A stretch of 64,000 nucleotides of DNA from an uncultured Prevotella sp. (GTDB lineage Bacteria > Bacteroidota > Bacteroidia > Bacteroidales > Bacteroidaceae): positions 10,275 through 74,274 of the forward strand of contig USDT01000008.1 of the NCBI GenBank assembly GCA_900553465.1, read 5' to 3'. Positions 1-8,877 of this stretch are shown here, one piece after another. Under the pieces are notes generated by a model. The model saw only the letters and a program-made list of their open reading frames with translations. It was not told the origin of the DNA and did not search any database. The stretch's first letter is position 1. Each line of letters starts with the position of its first letter. Made by a program: the position numbers and the translations under genes.

Positions 1-38
1 CACAAAACAAAAAGAAAAACGCCGGAATTATAAAAACA

Positions 39-74
39 AAATGCAGACTTCTTCACAGGAGCCTGCATTTATTT
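39..74 (+). terminator. Possible intrinsic terminator of an upstream gene
   Basis: Arms AAATGCAG (39-46) and CTGCATTT (63-70) pair perfectly over 8 bp with a 16-nt loop, followed by ATTT. The T-tract is weak. It would end transcription of a plus-strand gene lying before the window. Confidence 0.4.
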
Positions 75-380
75 CAATAGGTATTAGCCTTTCTCTTAAG
101 GTAAAAAGATTGTATTCAGGATAACGAAACAAAGGTAACATATTTTTAGATAATGTTAAAATCTCTTATATATTATAAAGCATAATTTTCCTTTTATTAG
201 CTTTTTTTTGCATAAATATTCCTTATTATTCATATTTCCGACCATAAACGGTAATTATCATTCCCACTGCCTCATAACTGACATATATCAACTCACAACC
301 ATACGTTTTGTTCAAAAATAACAGAACCACCTCTCCTACAGGCAAAATTTATATTGGAGAAATGTATATAACTGATTTTT
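75..380. other. AT-rich intergenic stretch, no gene seen
   Basis: About 300 bp upstream of glnS with no credible reading frame, repeat or RNA gene. The minus-strand frame over 385-834 mostly runs antisense to glnS and is not credible. Confidence 0.6.
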
Positions 381-385
381 TTTCT

Positions 386-393
386 TAATTTTG
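386..393 (+). promoter_or_regulatory. Candidate -7 box for glnS operon
   Basis: TAATTTTG matches the Bacteroidota -7 consensus TAnnTTTG and lies 24 nt before the glnS start. No good TTTG -33 element is seen 19-21 nt upstream; a TTGG sits slightly too far away. Confidence 0.5.
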
Positions 394-417
394 CAACATA
401 ATTAATAATAGAAAAAT

Positions 418-2133
418 ATGGCAATCAAAGAGGAAGAAACATCTCTGGAGAAAAAAAGCATAAGCTTTGTTGAACAGATCGTAGAGAAAGATCTGGCTGA
501 AGGTAAGAATGCAGGACGCATACAAACACGTTTCCCGCCGGAACCGAACGGCTACCTGCACATTGGACACGCAAAAGCTATATGCATGGATTTTGGTGTT
601 GCCGACAAATATAATGGAGTCTGCAATCTGCGTTTCGATGACACAAATCCTACAAAGGAAAACAATGAATACGTAGAAAATATACTCAACGACATCACAT
701 GGCTCGGATTCAAGTGGGGCAAGATATTCTATGCTTCCGATTATTTTGAAAAGCTGTGGGAGTTTGCAGTGTGGATGATAAAGAACGGCCATGCCTACAT
801 TGACGAGCAGACATCCGAACAGATTGCCGAACAAAAGGGAACGCCTACAACACCTGGCAAACCGTCACCATACAGAGACCGTCCGGTGGAGGAAAATCTG
901 GCACTGTTTGAAAAAATGAATACGCCTGAGGCAGAAGAAGGAAGCATGGTGCTTAGAGCCAAACTCGACATGGCAAATCCCAACATGCACTTCCGTGATC
1001 CTATAATGTATCGCATAATACACACACCGCATCACCGCACAGGAACAAAATGGCATGCATACCCTATGTATGACTTTGCCCATGGACAAAGCGACTACTT
1101 CGAAGGTGTCACCCACTCCATCTGTACTTTGGAATTCGTCCCTCACCGTCCACTTTACGACAAATTCATAGACTTCTTGAAAGAAAAGAACGGTGAGACA
1201 GAAAATATAAATGACTTCAGACCAAGACAGATAGAATTCAACCGTCTGAATCTGACTTACACAGTGATGAGCAAGCGTAAACTGCTCGCCCTTGTGAACG
1301 AAAAGAAAGTGAACGGGTGGGATGATCCGCGTATGCCGACACTGTGCGGAATGAGACGCCGTGGTTATTCGCCGGAAAGTATTCGAAAATTCATCGACTC
1401 AATAGGATACACTAAGTTTGACGCTCTGAACGATGTGGCACTGCTTGAGGCAGCCGTGCGTGAAGACCTTAATAAGCGCGCCATAAGAGTCTCGGCAGTT
1501 GTCAATCCGGTGAAGCTTGTCATCACCAACTATCCCGACGACATGACAGAAGAGATGGTTGCTGTGAATAATCCTGAGAATGAAGCTGACGGTACACACA
1601 ATATCACTTTCTCTAAGAATCTATGGATTGAACGTGAAGACTTTATGGAGGATGCTCCTAAGAAGTTCTTCAGAATGTCACCGGGTAAGGAAGTGAGACT
1701 CAAGAATGCATACATCGTAAAATGTACCGGATGCACAAAGGATGAGAACGGCAATGTCATTGAAATACAGGCCGAATATGATCCGGAATCGAAGAGCGGT
1801 CGCGAAGGAGCAAACCGCAAGGTGAAAGGAACACTCCACTGGGTATCTGCAGACCATTGCAAGAAAGCCACAGTACGCATATACGACAGACTGTTCAATA
1901 TTGAAAATCCGTCGGCTGACGAACGCGACTTCAGAGAGTTGCTTAATCCAGACAGCATGAAAATCAACGAAAACTGTTACGTTGAGGAGTATGCTGCCGA
2001 ACGCAAGGCCGGAGAATATCTCCAGTTCCAACGTATCGGATATTTTATGGCTGACCCTGTATCTACGGCTGATGCACCAGTGTTCAACAAGACCGTAGGA
2101 TTAAAAGACACATGGGCCAAACAAAATAAATGA
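418..2133 (+). CDS. glnS: Glutamine--tRNA ligase
   Basis: Class I aminoacyl-tRNA synthetase that charges tRNA-Gln with glutamine in the cytoplasm. The 571-residue protein is of normal family length. The nucleotide-binding HIGH motif reads PNGYLHIGHAKA (HIGH at residues 48-51), and the KMSKS-equivalent loop reads VMSKRK at about residue 284. The C-terminal half carries the anticodon-binding beta-barrels, including KGTLHWVS. The ATG follows a candidate -7 box by 24 nt. The stop codon overlaps the next gene by 4 nt (ATGA), so glnS and the TPR gene are probably co-translated. Its presence shows this organism charges Gln-tRNA directly rather than only through GatCAB. Confidence 0.97.
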   Translation: MAIKEEETSLEKKSISFVEQIVEKDLAEGKNAGRIQTRFPPEPNGYLHIGHAKAICMDFGVADKYNGVCNLRFDDTNPTKENNEYVENILNDITWLGFKWGKIFYASDYFEKLWEFAVWMIKNGHAYIDEQTSEQIAEQKGTPTTPGKPSPYRDRPVEENLALFEKMNTPEAEEGSMVLRAKLDMANPNMHFRDPIMYRIIHTPHHRTGTKWHAYPMYDFAHGQSDYFEGVTHSICTLEFVPHRPLYDKFIDFLKEKNGETENINDFRPRQIEFNRLNLTYTVMSKRKLLALVNEKKVNGWDDPRMPTLCGMRRRGYSPESIRKFIDSIGYTKFDALNDVALLEAAVREDLNKRAIRVSAVVNPVKLVITNYPDDMTEEMVAVNNPENEADGTHNITFSKNLWIEREDFMEDAPKKFFRMSPGKEVRLKNAYIVKCTGCTKDENGNVIEIQAEYDPESKSGREGANRKVKGTLHWVSADHCKKATVRIYDRLFNIENPSADERDFRELLNPDSMKINENCYVEEYAAERKAGEYLQFQRIGYFMADPVSTADAPVFNKTVGLKDTWAKQNK

Positions 2134-3554
2134 TGGCATACGGCGAAAAAGACTTTGATAGCATACAGTTCAGAAACATTATAAAAAAATACGAGGAAGC
2201 ACAACTCGTAAATAAAGACATATACATGGAACCTGAAGAACTGACAGATATTGCCGAGTTCTATTATGAAAAAGGCAATATCTCTCAGGCTATCAAAGCT
2301 ATTGACTATGCCATACGACTTTTCCCAGACTCAACAATGCCTGTTATTTTCCGTTCGAGAATTGCATTGCTTGAGGAGCACGATTGTACACTCGCTGAAC
2401 ATTACGCAGAAATGGTCGGCGACAAAAGTGATCTGGACTATTTCTATCTTATAGCAGAAATAATGATCGTAGACAACAGGGCTTCACAGGCCGACAATTA
2501 TCTGCGTGAACGTATGACCCACATCGATGAGGACGACATTGCTGATTTCATTCTTGATGTTGCGACTATATTTGTTGATTATGAAAAATATGATATCGCA
2601 GAACAATGGCTGGATATGTCAGACGATGAAGATCTTTCTGATTATAAGGAACTGAAAGGACGCATCGCACTGGGACAGGGTAACTACGAAACAAGCGAAC
2701 ACATATTCGAGGAACTCATTAACGAAGATCCTTATTCCAATCATTTCTGGAACAGGCTAGCCTCAGCACAACTGATGCACGAAAGGATATCAGAATCCAT
2801 TACAAGCAGTGAATATGCAATAGCCATTAATCCCGAGGATGACGAAGCTCTTCTGAATAAGGCAAACGCACTTTTCAGACTAGGCAAGTATGAGGATGCG
2901 TTGGAATATTACAAGCGTTTCACCAATTTGTGTCCGGAAAATCACAGCGGATACATCCTTCAGGGAAATACGCTTATCAATCTCAGCAGATATGAGGAAG
3001 CAATATCTGCATATAAGACTGCGGAAAAGAAAGCAGCAAAGAACGAATCCGACTTTGTTGAAATATATCAGGAACTTGCACTCACTCTGTCAACAACAGG
3101 AAAGAAAGATGAGGCTTTGAAATATGTCGACAAAGCCGAGAATCACCCTTTGTCTGACAAAAACGAAATACAGGTACTTCGTGGACACATACACCTTGAG
3201 CATAATGACCTGACGGAAGCTCAGGAATATTTCCGCAATGCAATTCATAACTCAAACTTCTCAAGAAGAATTTTTCTCAACATTGCAATGTCTATATTCG
3301 ACTGCGGATATATAAACATTGCATACAAAATGTTCAAAGCTGTTCCTGCATTCAGACCTGATACCGACAAAAAAGGACTGTCATATCTCGCACTTTGCTG
3401 TCATCAATTAAATAAAACAACAGAATTTCTTGAATACCTTAAAAAAGCATGCGAGGAAGAAAAGGACGAAGTGCGTTATGTACTCGGATTTCTTTTCCCA
3501 GAAAAACTGGATGTAAACGAATATTATAATTACATGTATAACAAGTTAAAATAA
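2130..3554 (+). CDS. Tetratricopeptide-repeat protein
   Basis: A 474-residue protein made almost entirely of degenerate TPR helices; the clearest units lie around residues 190-330 (for example DEALLNKANALFRLGKYEDA). No signal peptide or membrane segment is evident, so it is probably a cytoplasmic scaffold or chaperone-like protein. The partner is unknown. It starts inside the glnS stop codon (4-nt overlap) and ends 9 nt before the DedA gene, so the three form one transcription unit. Homologues are widespread in Bacteroidales as uncharacterised TPR proteins; no specific function can be assigned. Confidence 0.85.
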   Translation: MMAYGEKDFDSIQFRNIIKKYEEAQLVNKDIYMEPEELTDIAEFYYEKGNISQAIKAIDYAIRLFPDSTMPVIFRSRIALLEEHDCTLAEHYAEMVGDKSDLDYFYLIAEIMIVDNRASQADNYLRERMTHIDEDDIADFILDVATIFVDYEKYDIAEQWLDMSDDEDLSDYKELKGRIALGQGNYETSEHIFEELINEDPYSNHFWNRLASAQLMHERISESITSSEYAIAINPEDDEALLNKANALFRLGKYEDALEYYKRFTNLCPENHSGYILQGNTLINLSRYEEAISAYKTAEKKAAKNESDFVEIYQELALTLSTTGKKDEALKYVDKAENHPLSDKNEIQVLRGHIHLEHNDLTEAQEYFRNAIHNSNFSRRIFLNIAMSIFDCGYINIAYKMFKAVPAFRPDTDKKGLSYLALCCHQLNKTTEFLEYLKKACEEEKDEVRYVLGFLFPEKLDVNEYYNYMYNKLK

Positions 3555-3563
3555 GAAAAGAAA

Positions 3564-4199
3564 ATGAACATTCTCTCCACTTTACTGGATAATCTTAATT
3601 ACGGTGCAATATTGTTTCTGATGTTTATTGAAAGCACCTTTATTCCTTTTCCGTCCGAAATTGTTGTTGCTCCGGCAGCTTATCATGCTGCAGCAGGAGA
3701 ATTAAATATAGTTCTTGTCGTATTATTTGCAACCATAGGAGCAGATTTGGGAGCCATAGCTAACTACGCACTGGCTTACTACCTCGGCCGTCCAATTATA
3801 TACAGATTTGTAAACAGCAGGTGGGGAAAACTTTGTATGCTTAGTACAGAAAAAATGGAAAAAAGCGAGAAATACTTTGCTGATCACGGTGCTGTGGCAA
3901 CACTCACCGGACGTATGCTCCCAGTAATACGACAGCTGATTTCTATTCCAGCCGGACTTGCAAAAATGAACTTCTGGAAATTTATACTGTATACAACGAT
4001 CGGAGCCGGTTGCTGGAACTGTGTGCTTGCAGCACTGGGATGGTATCTTCACACAATTGTCCCAGAGGAGCAGTTGAACGATAAAATCAATGAATACGGT
4101 GAATATATTAAATGGATAACAATTTCTATATTCCTTGTTGCAGTAATAATATATTTCATTGTACGTCATATCAGAAAAAAGAAGCAAACGGCTTTGTAG
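3564..4199 (+). CDS. DedA-family (SNARE-associated / VTT domain) membrane protein
   Basis: A 211-residue inner-membrane protein. It carries the family signature around GRMLPVIRQLISIPAG (residues about 113-128) and an N-terminal re-entrant segment with FIESTFIPFPSEIV. Four or five hydrophobic segments are visible, ending in a basic tail (RHIRKKK). DedA relatives are linked to lipid scrambling, undecaprenyl-phosphate or polyprenyl carrier recycling, and membrane homeostasis; the substrate here is unknown. It is third in the glnS operon, 9 nt after the TPR gene. Its last codons and TAG stop lie within the conserved edge of repeat copy A, so the C-terminus may have been set by that element. Confidence 0.9.
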   Translation: MNILSTLLDNLNYGAILFLMFIESTFIPFPSEIVVAPAAYHAAAGELNIVLVVLFATIGADLGAIANYALAYYLGRPIIYRFVNSRWGKLCMLSTEKMEKSEKYFADHGAVATLTGRMLPVIRQLISIPAGLAKMNFWKFILYTTIGAGCWNCVLAALGWYLHTIVPEEQLNDKINEYGEYIKWITISIFLVAVIIYFIVRHIRKKKQTAL

Positions 4200-4756
4200 A
4201 AATTCAACGGGGATTAATGGCAATAAAAAAGCGCGGCATTAATCCCCAAATATTAGCATTGTTGTTTTCTGTAGAAGAGAAAGCCATCGGAACAGTTACA
4301 GATTTTCAGTATCCTGTGATTTTCTATCTAAGTTTTCTGTTCTATTCCCAAAAATAAGTGAGTATTTGCGGGCAGATCCTCCATTGCACGCAAAAACTCT
4401 AAAAATAAGAATCACACTAAAAGTATTGTAAATAAACAACTTACGTTTAACAACATTTTTCCGTCATACAATAATCACCGTTTCAGCATGCAATATTGTC
4501 CATATCAGGGGCTAAAACGCGCAATATTACACCCTAATACAGGCAAAATCAGACCCTAAAACGGGCATAAACGCAGTGCAATATGAATGCTCCGGCATTA
4601 TTCTACAGTATATACTATAAAGCCGTATGGCTCGAATAAGCCTTTATCATATTACGTTTAATATATATTCACACCTCTTTTACGTTTTTCTTTTGTCAAA
4701 AAAGTCAAGAAAAACAGGAAGTTCGTTGTTCAGGTTTTCTTTAAATTTCTACAAAG
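4190..4756 (+). repeat. Interspersed ~565-bp element, copy A
   Basis: Copy A of a family seen four times here (B, C, D near 13.8, 29.0 and 49.7 kb). It runs in the same orientation as C. The ends form a 13-bp perfect inverted repeat, CTTTGTAGAAATT (4192-4204) and AATTTCTACAAAG (4744-4756). The core at 4470-4579 is five 22-bp units in register. Conserved blocks shared with other copies include the TAGAAATTC edge, a 'TTCTATTCC-AAAAATAAG' block, a hairpin around 4370-4400 and the TTTTGTCAAAA-AGTCAAGAAAA block near the right end. No protein is convincingly encoded. The left edge overlaps the dedA stop codon. Confidence 0.8.
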
Positions 4757-4810
4757 ACAAACACAGAAGCGCAGACCAGACAACACATCTAAGTGACAAT
4801 ATAATAACAA

Positions 4811-4856
4811 CAGGAAGGGGTAAAGATATTTTCATCTTCACCCCTTCCTGTTTTTT
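4811..4856. terminator. Bidirectional terminator between repeat A and manC
   Basis: CAGGAAGGGGT (4811-4821) pairs with ACCCCTTCCTG (4840-4850), and an inner AAGAT/ATCTT extends the stem. A T-run follows on the plus strand. It overlaps the 3' end of the minus-strand guanylyltransferase gene and probably terminates that gene. Confidence 0.75.
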
Positions 4857-5919
4857 ATTCTTCTGCAAATTGTCTTATTCTTTGCTCTTCCGAAAGTTTA
4901 CATATAAGCAGCATATCGTCTTTCTCTGCCACAACGAAATTATCAAGCCCTTGTATAACAACTTTCTTTTCTTGTGTCGTATGGATTATACAATTATGAG
5001 AATCATATAAATGTATGTTATTTCCCAATAATCCGTTACCATAAAGATCGCGACGTGTCTGCATCAGCAATGCGCTCCATGATCCAAGGTCGCTCCATCC
5101 GAAATCTGCCGGACAAACAAAGATATCCTCCACTTTTTCCATGATAGCATAGTCCACTGAAATATTTTCACATTCGGGATATACTTTATCTATCATATTG
5201 CGCTCTTCTGGTGTACCGTACACATCAACAAGATTTTCGAAAACCTTACCTATCTGAGGACAATATACCCTATAAGCATTGACAATTGTACTGACATTCC
5301 AAATAAAAATTCCAGCATTCCAGAAATAGTTCTTTTGAGCTATATATTTCTTTGCCGTTTCCAAGTCCGGCTTTTCTTTGAAAGAATCTATTCTGAATAT
5401 TTCCTTATTTCTAAGAGAACATGAGCTAAGATCTGCCTGGATATAACCATAACCTGTTTCCGGACAGGTTGGTGAAATACCAAGTGTTACAATTGCATCA
5501 GTATCACTTGTAAAATCAAGGCAAGACTTTATAATACGATTAAATTCCTTTTGCTTTGTAACAATATGATCACTTGGCGTAACTACAACATTTGCCTTTG
5601 GATTAATAGACTTTATACGCCAACTTACATACGCAATACATGGAGCGGTATTGCGTCGACACGGTTCCAAAAGAATATTTTCTACAGGAACTTCTGGTAA
5701 TTGCTCGCGAACAATATCAAAATATTTTTTATTTGTCACCACCCATACATTCTCTGGCGGACATACTCCGTCAAAACGGTCATAGGTGAGTTGCAACAAT
5801 GATTGTCCGGTTCCAAGAACATCAATAAACTGTTTTGGTTTGTCTGAAGTACTCATCGGCCAGAAGCGACTCCCGACTCCCCCTGCCATTATAACCAGAT
5901 GATTGTTAGCTATATCCAT
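4855..5919 (-). CDS. manC: Mannose-1-phosphate guanylyltransferase
   Basis: Makes GDP-mannose from GTP and mannose-1-phosphate, the precursor for GDP-fucose and mannose in capsule, O-antigen and protein O-glycans. The nucleotidyltransferase signature MAGGVGSRFWP is at residues 11-21, followed by the KPKQF motif; TPSDH (about 120) and the sugar-binding FKEKP (about 181) also fit. At 354 residues it is the GMP-only form, lacking the C-terminal phosphomannose isomerase cupin of bifunctional ManC/AlgA. It lies alone between terminators, with no capsule genes beside it, so it is probably a housekeeping copy. ATG start with a candidate -7 box about 30 nt upstream. Confidence 0.93.
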   Translation of the reverse strand: MDIANNHLVIMAGGVGSRFWPMSTSDKPKQFIDVLGTGQSLLQLTYDRFDGVCPPENVWVVTNKKYFDIVREQLPEVPVENILLEPCRRNTAPCIAYVSWRIKSINPKANVVVTPSDHIVTKQKEFNRIIKSCLDFTSDTDAIVTLGISPTCPETGYGYIQADLSSCSLRNKEIFRIDSFKEKPDLETAKKYIAQKNYFWNAGIFIWNVSTIVNAYRVYCPQIGKVFENLVDVYGTPEERNMIDKVYPECENISVDYAIMEKVEDIFVCPADFGWSDLGSWSALLMQTRRDLYGNGLLGNNIHLYDSHNCIIHTTQEKKVVIQGLDNFVVAEKDDMLLICKLSEEQRIRQFAEE

Positions 5920-5950
5920 AAAAAATATATGTTATGTTGTGTATTCTTAA

Positions 5951-5958
5951 CAAAAATA
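5951..5958 (-). promoter_or_regulatory. Candidate -7 box for manC
   Basis: On the minus strand the sequence reads TATTTTTG, matching TAnnTTTG, 31 nt before the manC ATG. No clear TTTG is found at the -33 position, so this is a weak prediction. Confidence 0.4.
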
Positions 5959-6060
5959 CATAAAATATTTTTAATTAAAAAACATTTTAAAGAATAAATC
6001 AAAAATAACTCGTATCTACACAAACAAAACATCTTGCGCCGGTAGATTGGTCTTTATATA

Positions 6061-6402
6061 TCAGAATAAAGACAACGACTTATCCTCGACAATTGGTGTA
6101 TTATCCGAAGCGCTCTGATCATGATCTTCATCATCTGCAAACTGCAACATTAACTGTTGAGTCATATATGAATTTGTATTAAGACGATAGCAACCTCTCT
6201 GACCAGTCTTCTCAATTAATGAATTTGGATTGCGTGAGTTTCGTATAAGGAAATGAGTAACATATTCATGCACATCATCATAAGTTCTCCTGTCAAAAAA
6301 AGAGTTACATGCATTATGTACATGAATTGATATCTTTCGGATAGACAATCCTTCGTCTCCTACTTCAGCCAACACTCGAAATATTTCCTTATCTAAAGAC
6401 AT
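6061..6402 (-). CDS. Small winged-helix-like protein of unknown function
   Basis: A 113-residue cytoplasmic protein I do not recognise by name. Residues 1-75 have the pattern of a winged-helix fold: a start helix (DKEIFRVLAEVGDEGLSIRKIS), a recognition-helix-like segment and a C-terminal strand (IEKTGQRGCYRLN). The tail, residues 76-113, is acidic (FADDEDHDQSASDN). It lies downstream of the DUF2582 winged-helix gene, separated by a terminator hairpin. DNA binding is inferred from fold-like features only. Confidence 0.7.
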   Translation of the reverse strand: MSLDKEIFRVLAEVGDEGLSIRKISIHVHNACNSFFDRRTYDDVHEYVTHFLIRNSRNPNSLIEKTGQRGCYRLNTNSYMTQQLMLQFADDEDHDQSASDNTPIVEDKSLSLF

Positions 6403-6410
6403 TAAATTAA

Positions 6411-6441
6411 AAAGAGAGCTGCAATTAAAATTACAGCTCTC
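6411..6441 (-). terminator. Terminator of the DUF2582 gene
   Basis: Minus-strand hairpin with 8-bp perfect arms GAGAGCTG (6414-6421) and CAGCTCTC (6434-6441), extended internally by AATT/AATT and followed by TTTTTAATTTAAT. It lies just after the DUF2582 stop codon and overlaps the leader of the next gene. Confidence 0.75.
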
Positions 6442-6463
6442 CCCTTGATATCGTTAAAAAAAT

Positions 6464-6745
6464 TTAAGCCAATGTGATGAGACAATCTTCATCTTTAACT
6501 TTTCCTTCTTTAAAGAGCCAGCCTATACCCAAAAATGCTTCTTCCTTACTTATTTTTGCAGCCTTTGCGATGTCAGCCACGCTGAGCGGCTTTTCTGCAG
6601 CAGCCAGTGCCTGATAAACATCACCGGCGCGGAATCCAACACTTTCTGCATTAATAACTACCTCATTTTTCTTTGCGGCCGACTTCTTCGGTGTTGCAGC
6701 CTTGCTTGTAACAACTTTCTTAGTTGCAGCTTTCTTTTCTGTCAT
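6464..6745 (-). CDS. DUF2582 winged-helix protein with histone-like Lys/Ala tail
   Basis: A 93-residue protein. Residues 1-27 are rich in Lys, Ala and Thr (AATKKVVTSKAATPKKSAAKK), like the tails of bacterial H1/Hc-type nucleoid proteins. Residues 33-93 match the DUF2582 winged-helix family (GFRAGDVYQALAAAEKPLSV, then AKISKEEAFLGIGWLFKEGKV). A role as a DNA-binding, nucleoid-associated protein follows from fold and charge but is an inference. It has its own candidate -7 box upstream and a strong terminator after it, so it is likely transcribed separately from aspS. Confidence 0.85.
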   Translation of the reverse strand: MTEKKAATKKVVTSKAATPKKSAAKKNEVVINAESVGFRAGDVYQALAAAEKPLSVADIAKAAKISKEEAFLGIGWLFKEGKVKDEDCLITLA

Positions 6746-6807
6746 AATTTAGTAAAAAATAAAAACTCCAAGACAAATAATAACTAATCATGGATTTAAT
6801 TGTGCTA

Positions 6808-6815
6808 CAAAATTA
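6808..6815 (-). promoter_or_regulatory. Candidate -7 box for the DUF2582 gene
   Basis: The minus strand reads TAATTTTG, matching TAnnTTTG, about 62 nt before the ATG, within the 139-bp gap after aspS. Confidence 0.5.
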
Positions 6816-6884
6816 CGATTAATTTTTTATATACTGCTTCCATTAATGAAGAAAAAGGGCCTTTTTACTTATTGTCGGAAACTT

Positions 6885-8654
6885 TCAACTATTTTCTTGA
6901 CCTAAGTCAACCCTAATCTTCAATTCTTCAAGCTGTTTCTTATCCAATTCAGACGGAGCCTCAAGCATCACATCCCTTCCGCTGTTGTTTTTCGGGAAAG
7001 CGATACAGTCACGTATTGAATCAAGACCAGCCATTATTGATACGAAACGATCAAGACCAAACGCAAGACCTGCATGAGGTGGAGCTCCATATTTGAATGC
7101 ATTGATAAGGAATCCGAACTGAGCCATCGCTCTCTCATGCGTGAAGCCAAGAATATCGAACATCTTCTCCTGAAGCTTACAGTCATGGATACGGATACTA
7201 CCTCCACCTACTTCAATTCCATTGCATACGAAATCATATGCCATGGCTCTAACACGCTCAGGATGTTCATCAAGCAAAGGAATATCATCAGGATTTGGCA
7301 TTGTAAACGGATGGTGTGTTGCCATCAGACGCTGTTCCTCATCGCTCCATTCAAACAATGGGAAATCAACAATCCACAAGCATTCAAATTTATTCTTATC
7401 ACGCAAGCCAAGACGATCACCCATCTCCAGTCGCAAAGCACACAACTGAACACGAGTCTTGTTAGGCTTGTCGCCACTCAATATAAGAAGCAGATCTCCG
7501 TCTTTTGCACCAACTTTTTCTTTCAGTGCCTGCATCACCTCCGGTGTATAGAACTTATCAATGCTGCTCTTTATTGTGCCGTCTTCATTAAACTTGACAT
7601 AAACAAGGCCTTTCGCTCCAATCTGTGGTTTCTTGACAAAATCAGTAATCTGATCAAGCTGTTTTCTTGTATATCCTGCACATCCTGGGACGCATATACC
7701 ACCTATGTACTCGGCATCATTGAATACCTGGAAAGATCCGCTTCCCTTCAAAACATCCATGAGTTCCACAAACTCCATTCCAAAGCGAAGATCCGGTTTG
7801 TCGCTACCAAAACGTCTCATTGCCTCATGCCATGTCATCTGTTGCAGTTTTGCAGGCAATTCAACGCCACGTACTTCTTTGAACAGATGACGTGCCATAT
7901 CCTCGAACAAATCGATAACATCGTCCTGATCCACAAACGACATTTCACAGTCTATCTGTGTAAACTCTGGCTGACGATCAGCACGCAAATCTTCATCACG
8001 GAAACATTTTGCTATTTGGAAATAACGGTCAAAACCACTTACCATAAGCAGCTGCTTCAATGTCTGCGGACTTTGAGGCAACGCATAAAACTGTCCCGGA
8101 TTCATGCGTGAAGGAACAACAAAGTCTCTTGCACCTTCCGGAGTACTTCCAATAAGAATAGGAGTCTCAACTTCTATGAAATCCTTTGAATCAAGGAAAT
8201 TTCTTATAAGGATTGTCATACGGTGACGTAATTCCAGATTCTTACGTACAGCAGGACGTCTGAGATCAAGATAACGATATTTCATTCGAATATCATCACC
8301 TCCATCAGTATTGTCTTCAATCGTGAACGGTGGAGTCATACTTTCCGAAAGCACGTTCAGAGACTTGACTATAATTTCAATATCTCCCGTCGGAAGATTT
8401 GGGTTCTTGCTTTGACGCTCGCTTACAGTTCCTGTAGCCTGTACGCAGTATTCACGTCCAAGCTTACCTGCCTTATCGCACAATTCACTGTCATCAGACT
8501 CGTTGAATACGAGCTGAGTTATACCATATCTATCGCGCAAATCGACAAATGTCATTCCGCCCATTTTTCTTACGCGCTGAACCCATCCGGCCAATGTCAC
8601 TGTTTTGCCGGCATCAGAAAGCCTAAGCTCTCCACACGTATTGCTTCTATACAT
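6885..8654 (-). CDS. aspS: Aspartate--tRNA ligase (bacterial type)
   Basis: Class IIb synthetase charging tRNA-Asp. The 589-residue length is that of the bacterial form with the inserted GAD domain. The N-terminal OB fold is at residues 1-110 ([21 protein letters not shown]). Motif 2 is [18 protein letters not shown] (about residues 217-234) and motif 3 is GLAFGLDRF near residue 530. It starts with ATG, and a -7 box TACTTTTG lies 26 nt upstream on the minus strand. It is divergent from the DUF1573 gene. Whether it is discriminating or non-discriminating cannot be settled here; the presence of glnS says nothing about tRNA-Asn. Confidence 0.97.
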   Translation of the reverse strand: MYRSNTCGELRLSDAGKTVTLAGWVQRVRKMGGMTFVDLRDRYGITQLVFNESDDSELCDKAGKLGREYCVQATGTVSERQSKNPNLPTGDIEIIVKSLNVLSESMTPPFTIEDNTDGGDDIRMKYRYLDLRRPAVRKNLELRHRMTILIRNFLDSKDFIEVETPILIGSTPEGARDFVVPSRMNPGQFYALPQSPQTLKQLLMVSGFDRYFQIAKCFRDEDLRADRQPEFTQIDCEMSFVDQDDVIDLFEDMARHLFKEVRGVELPAKLQQMTWHEAMRRFGSDKPDLRFGMEFVELMDVLKGSGSFQVFNDAEYIGGICVPGCAGYTRKQLDQITDFVKKPQIGAKGLVYVKFNEDGTIKSSIDKFYTPEVMQALKEKVGAKDGDLLLILSGDKPNKTRVQLCALRLEMGDRLGLRDKNKFECLWIVDFPLFEWSDEEQRLMATHHPFTMPNPDDIPLLDEHPERVRAMAYDFVCNGIEVGGGSIRIHDCKLQEKMFDILGFTHERAMAQFGFLINAFKYGAPPHAGLAFGLDRFVSIMAGLDSIRDCIAFPKNNSGRDVMLEAPSELDKKQLEELKIRVDLGQENS

Positions 8655-8680
8655 AGTTTTATAAAAATTTTTACTTTTTG

Positions 8681-8688
8681 CAAAAGTA
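8681..8688 (-). promoter_or_regulatory. Candidate -7 box for aspS
   Basis: The minus strand reads TACTTTTG, matching TAnnTTTG, 26 nt upstream of the aspS ATG. Confidence 0.5.
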
Positions 8689-8740
8689 CAACAATTCTTT
8701 GAAAAGTAAAAAAATCATGACAGATATATTCCTGCTTATT

Positions 8741-8772
8741 GCATTATATAATGCGATATATGAATATCGCAT
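8741..8772. promoter_or_regulatory. Two overlapping palindromes between aspS and DUF1573 gene
   Basis: GCATTATATAATGC (8741-8754) is a perfect 14-bp palindrome. It overlaps a second inverted repeat, ATGCGATAT (8751-8759) and ATATCGCAT (8764-8772) with a 4-nt loop, followed by TTTT. It could be an operator or a terminator-like hairpin; there is no plus-strand gene before it to terminate. Confidence 0.4.
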
Positions 8773-8847
8773 TTTTAAGATATGCAGAGATATATTAATT
8801 AATGTGAAAATACCGACATAAAATCCTACGTCAGGATATCTTTTTTA

Positions 8848-8855
8848 TAATTTTG
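8848..8855 (+). promoter_or_regulatory. Candidate -7 box for the DUF1573 gene
   Basis: TAATTTTG matches TAnnTTTG, 22 nt before the ATG at 8878. No clear -33 TTTG. Confidence 0.5.
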
Positions 8856-8877
8856 CGGTAAAATTAAACAATTCATT

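Noticed and set aside
4112..4357. 81-residue plus-strand frame overlapping the end of dedA
   Set aside because: Out of frame with dedA and running into repeat A; no start signal or family.
7074..8111. 345-residue plus-strand frame antisense to aspS
   Set aside because: It is entirely within the well-supported aspS gene and shows no family motifs.
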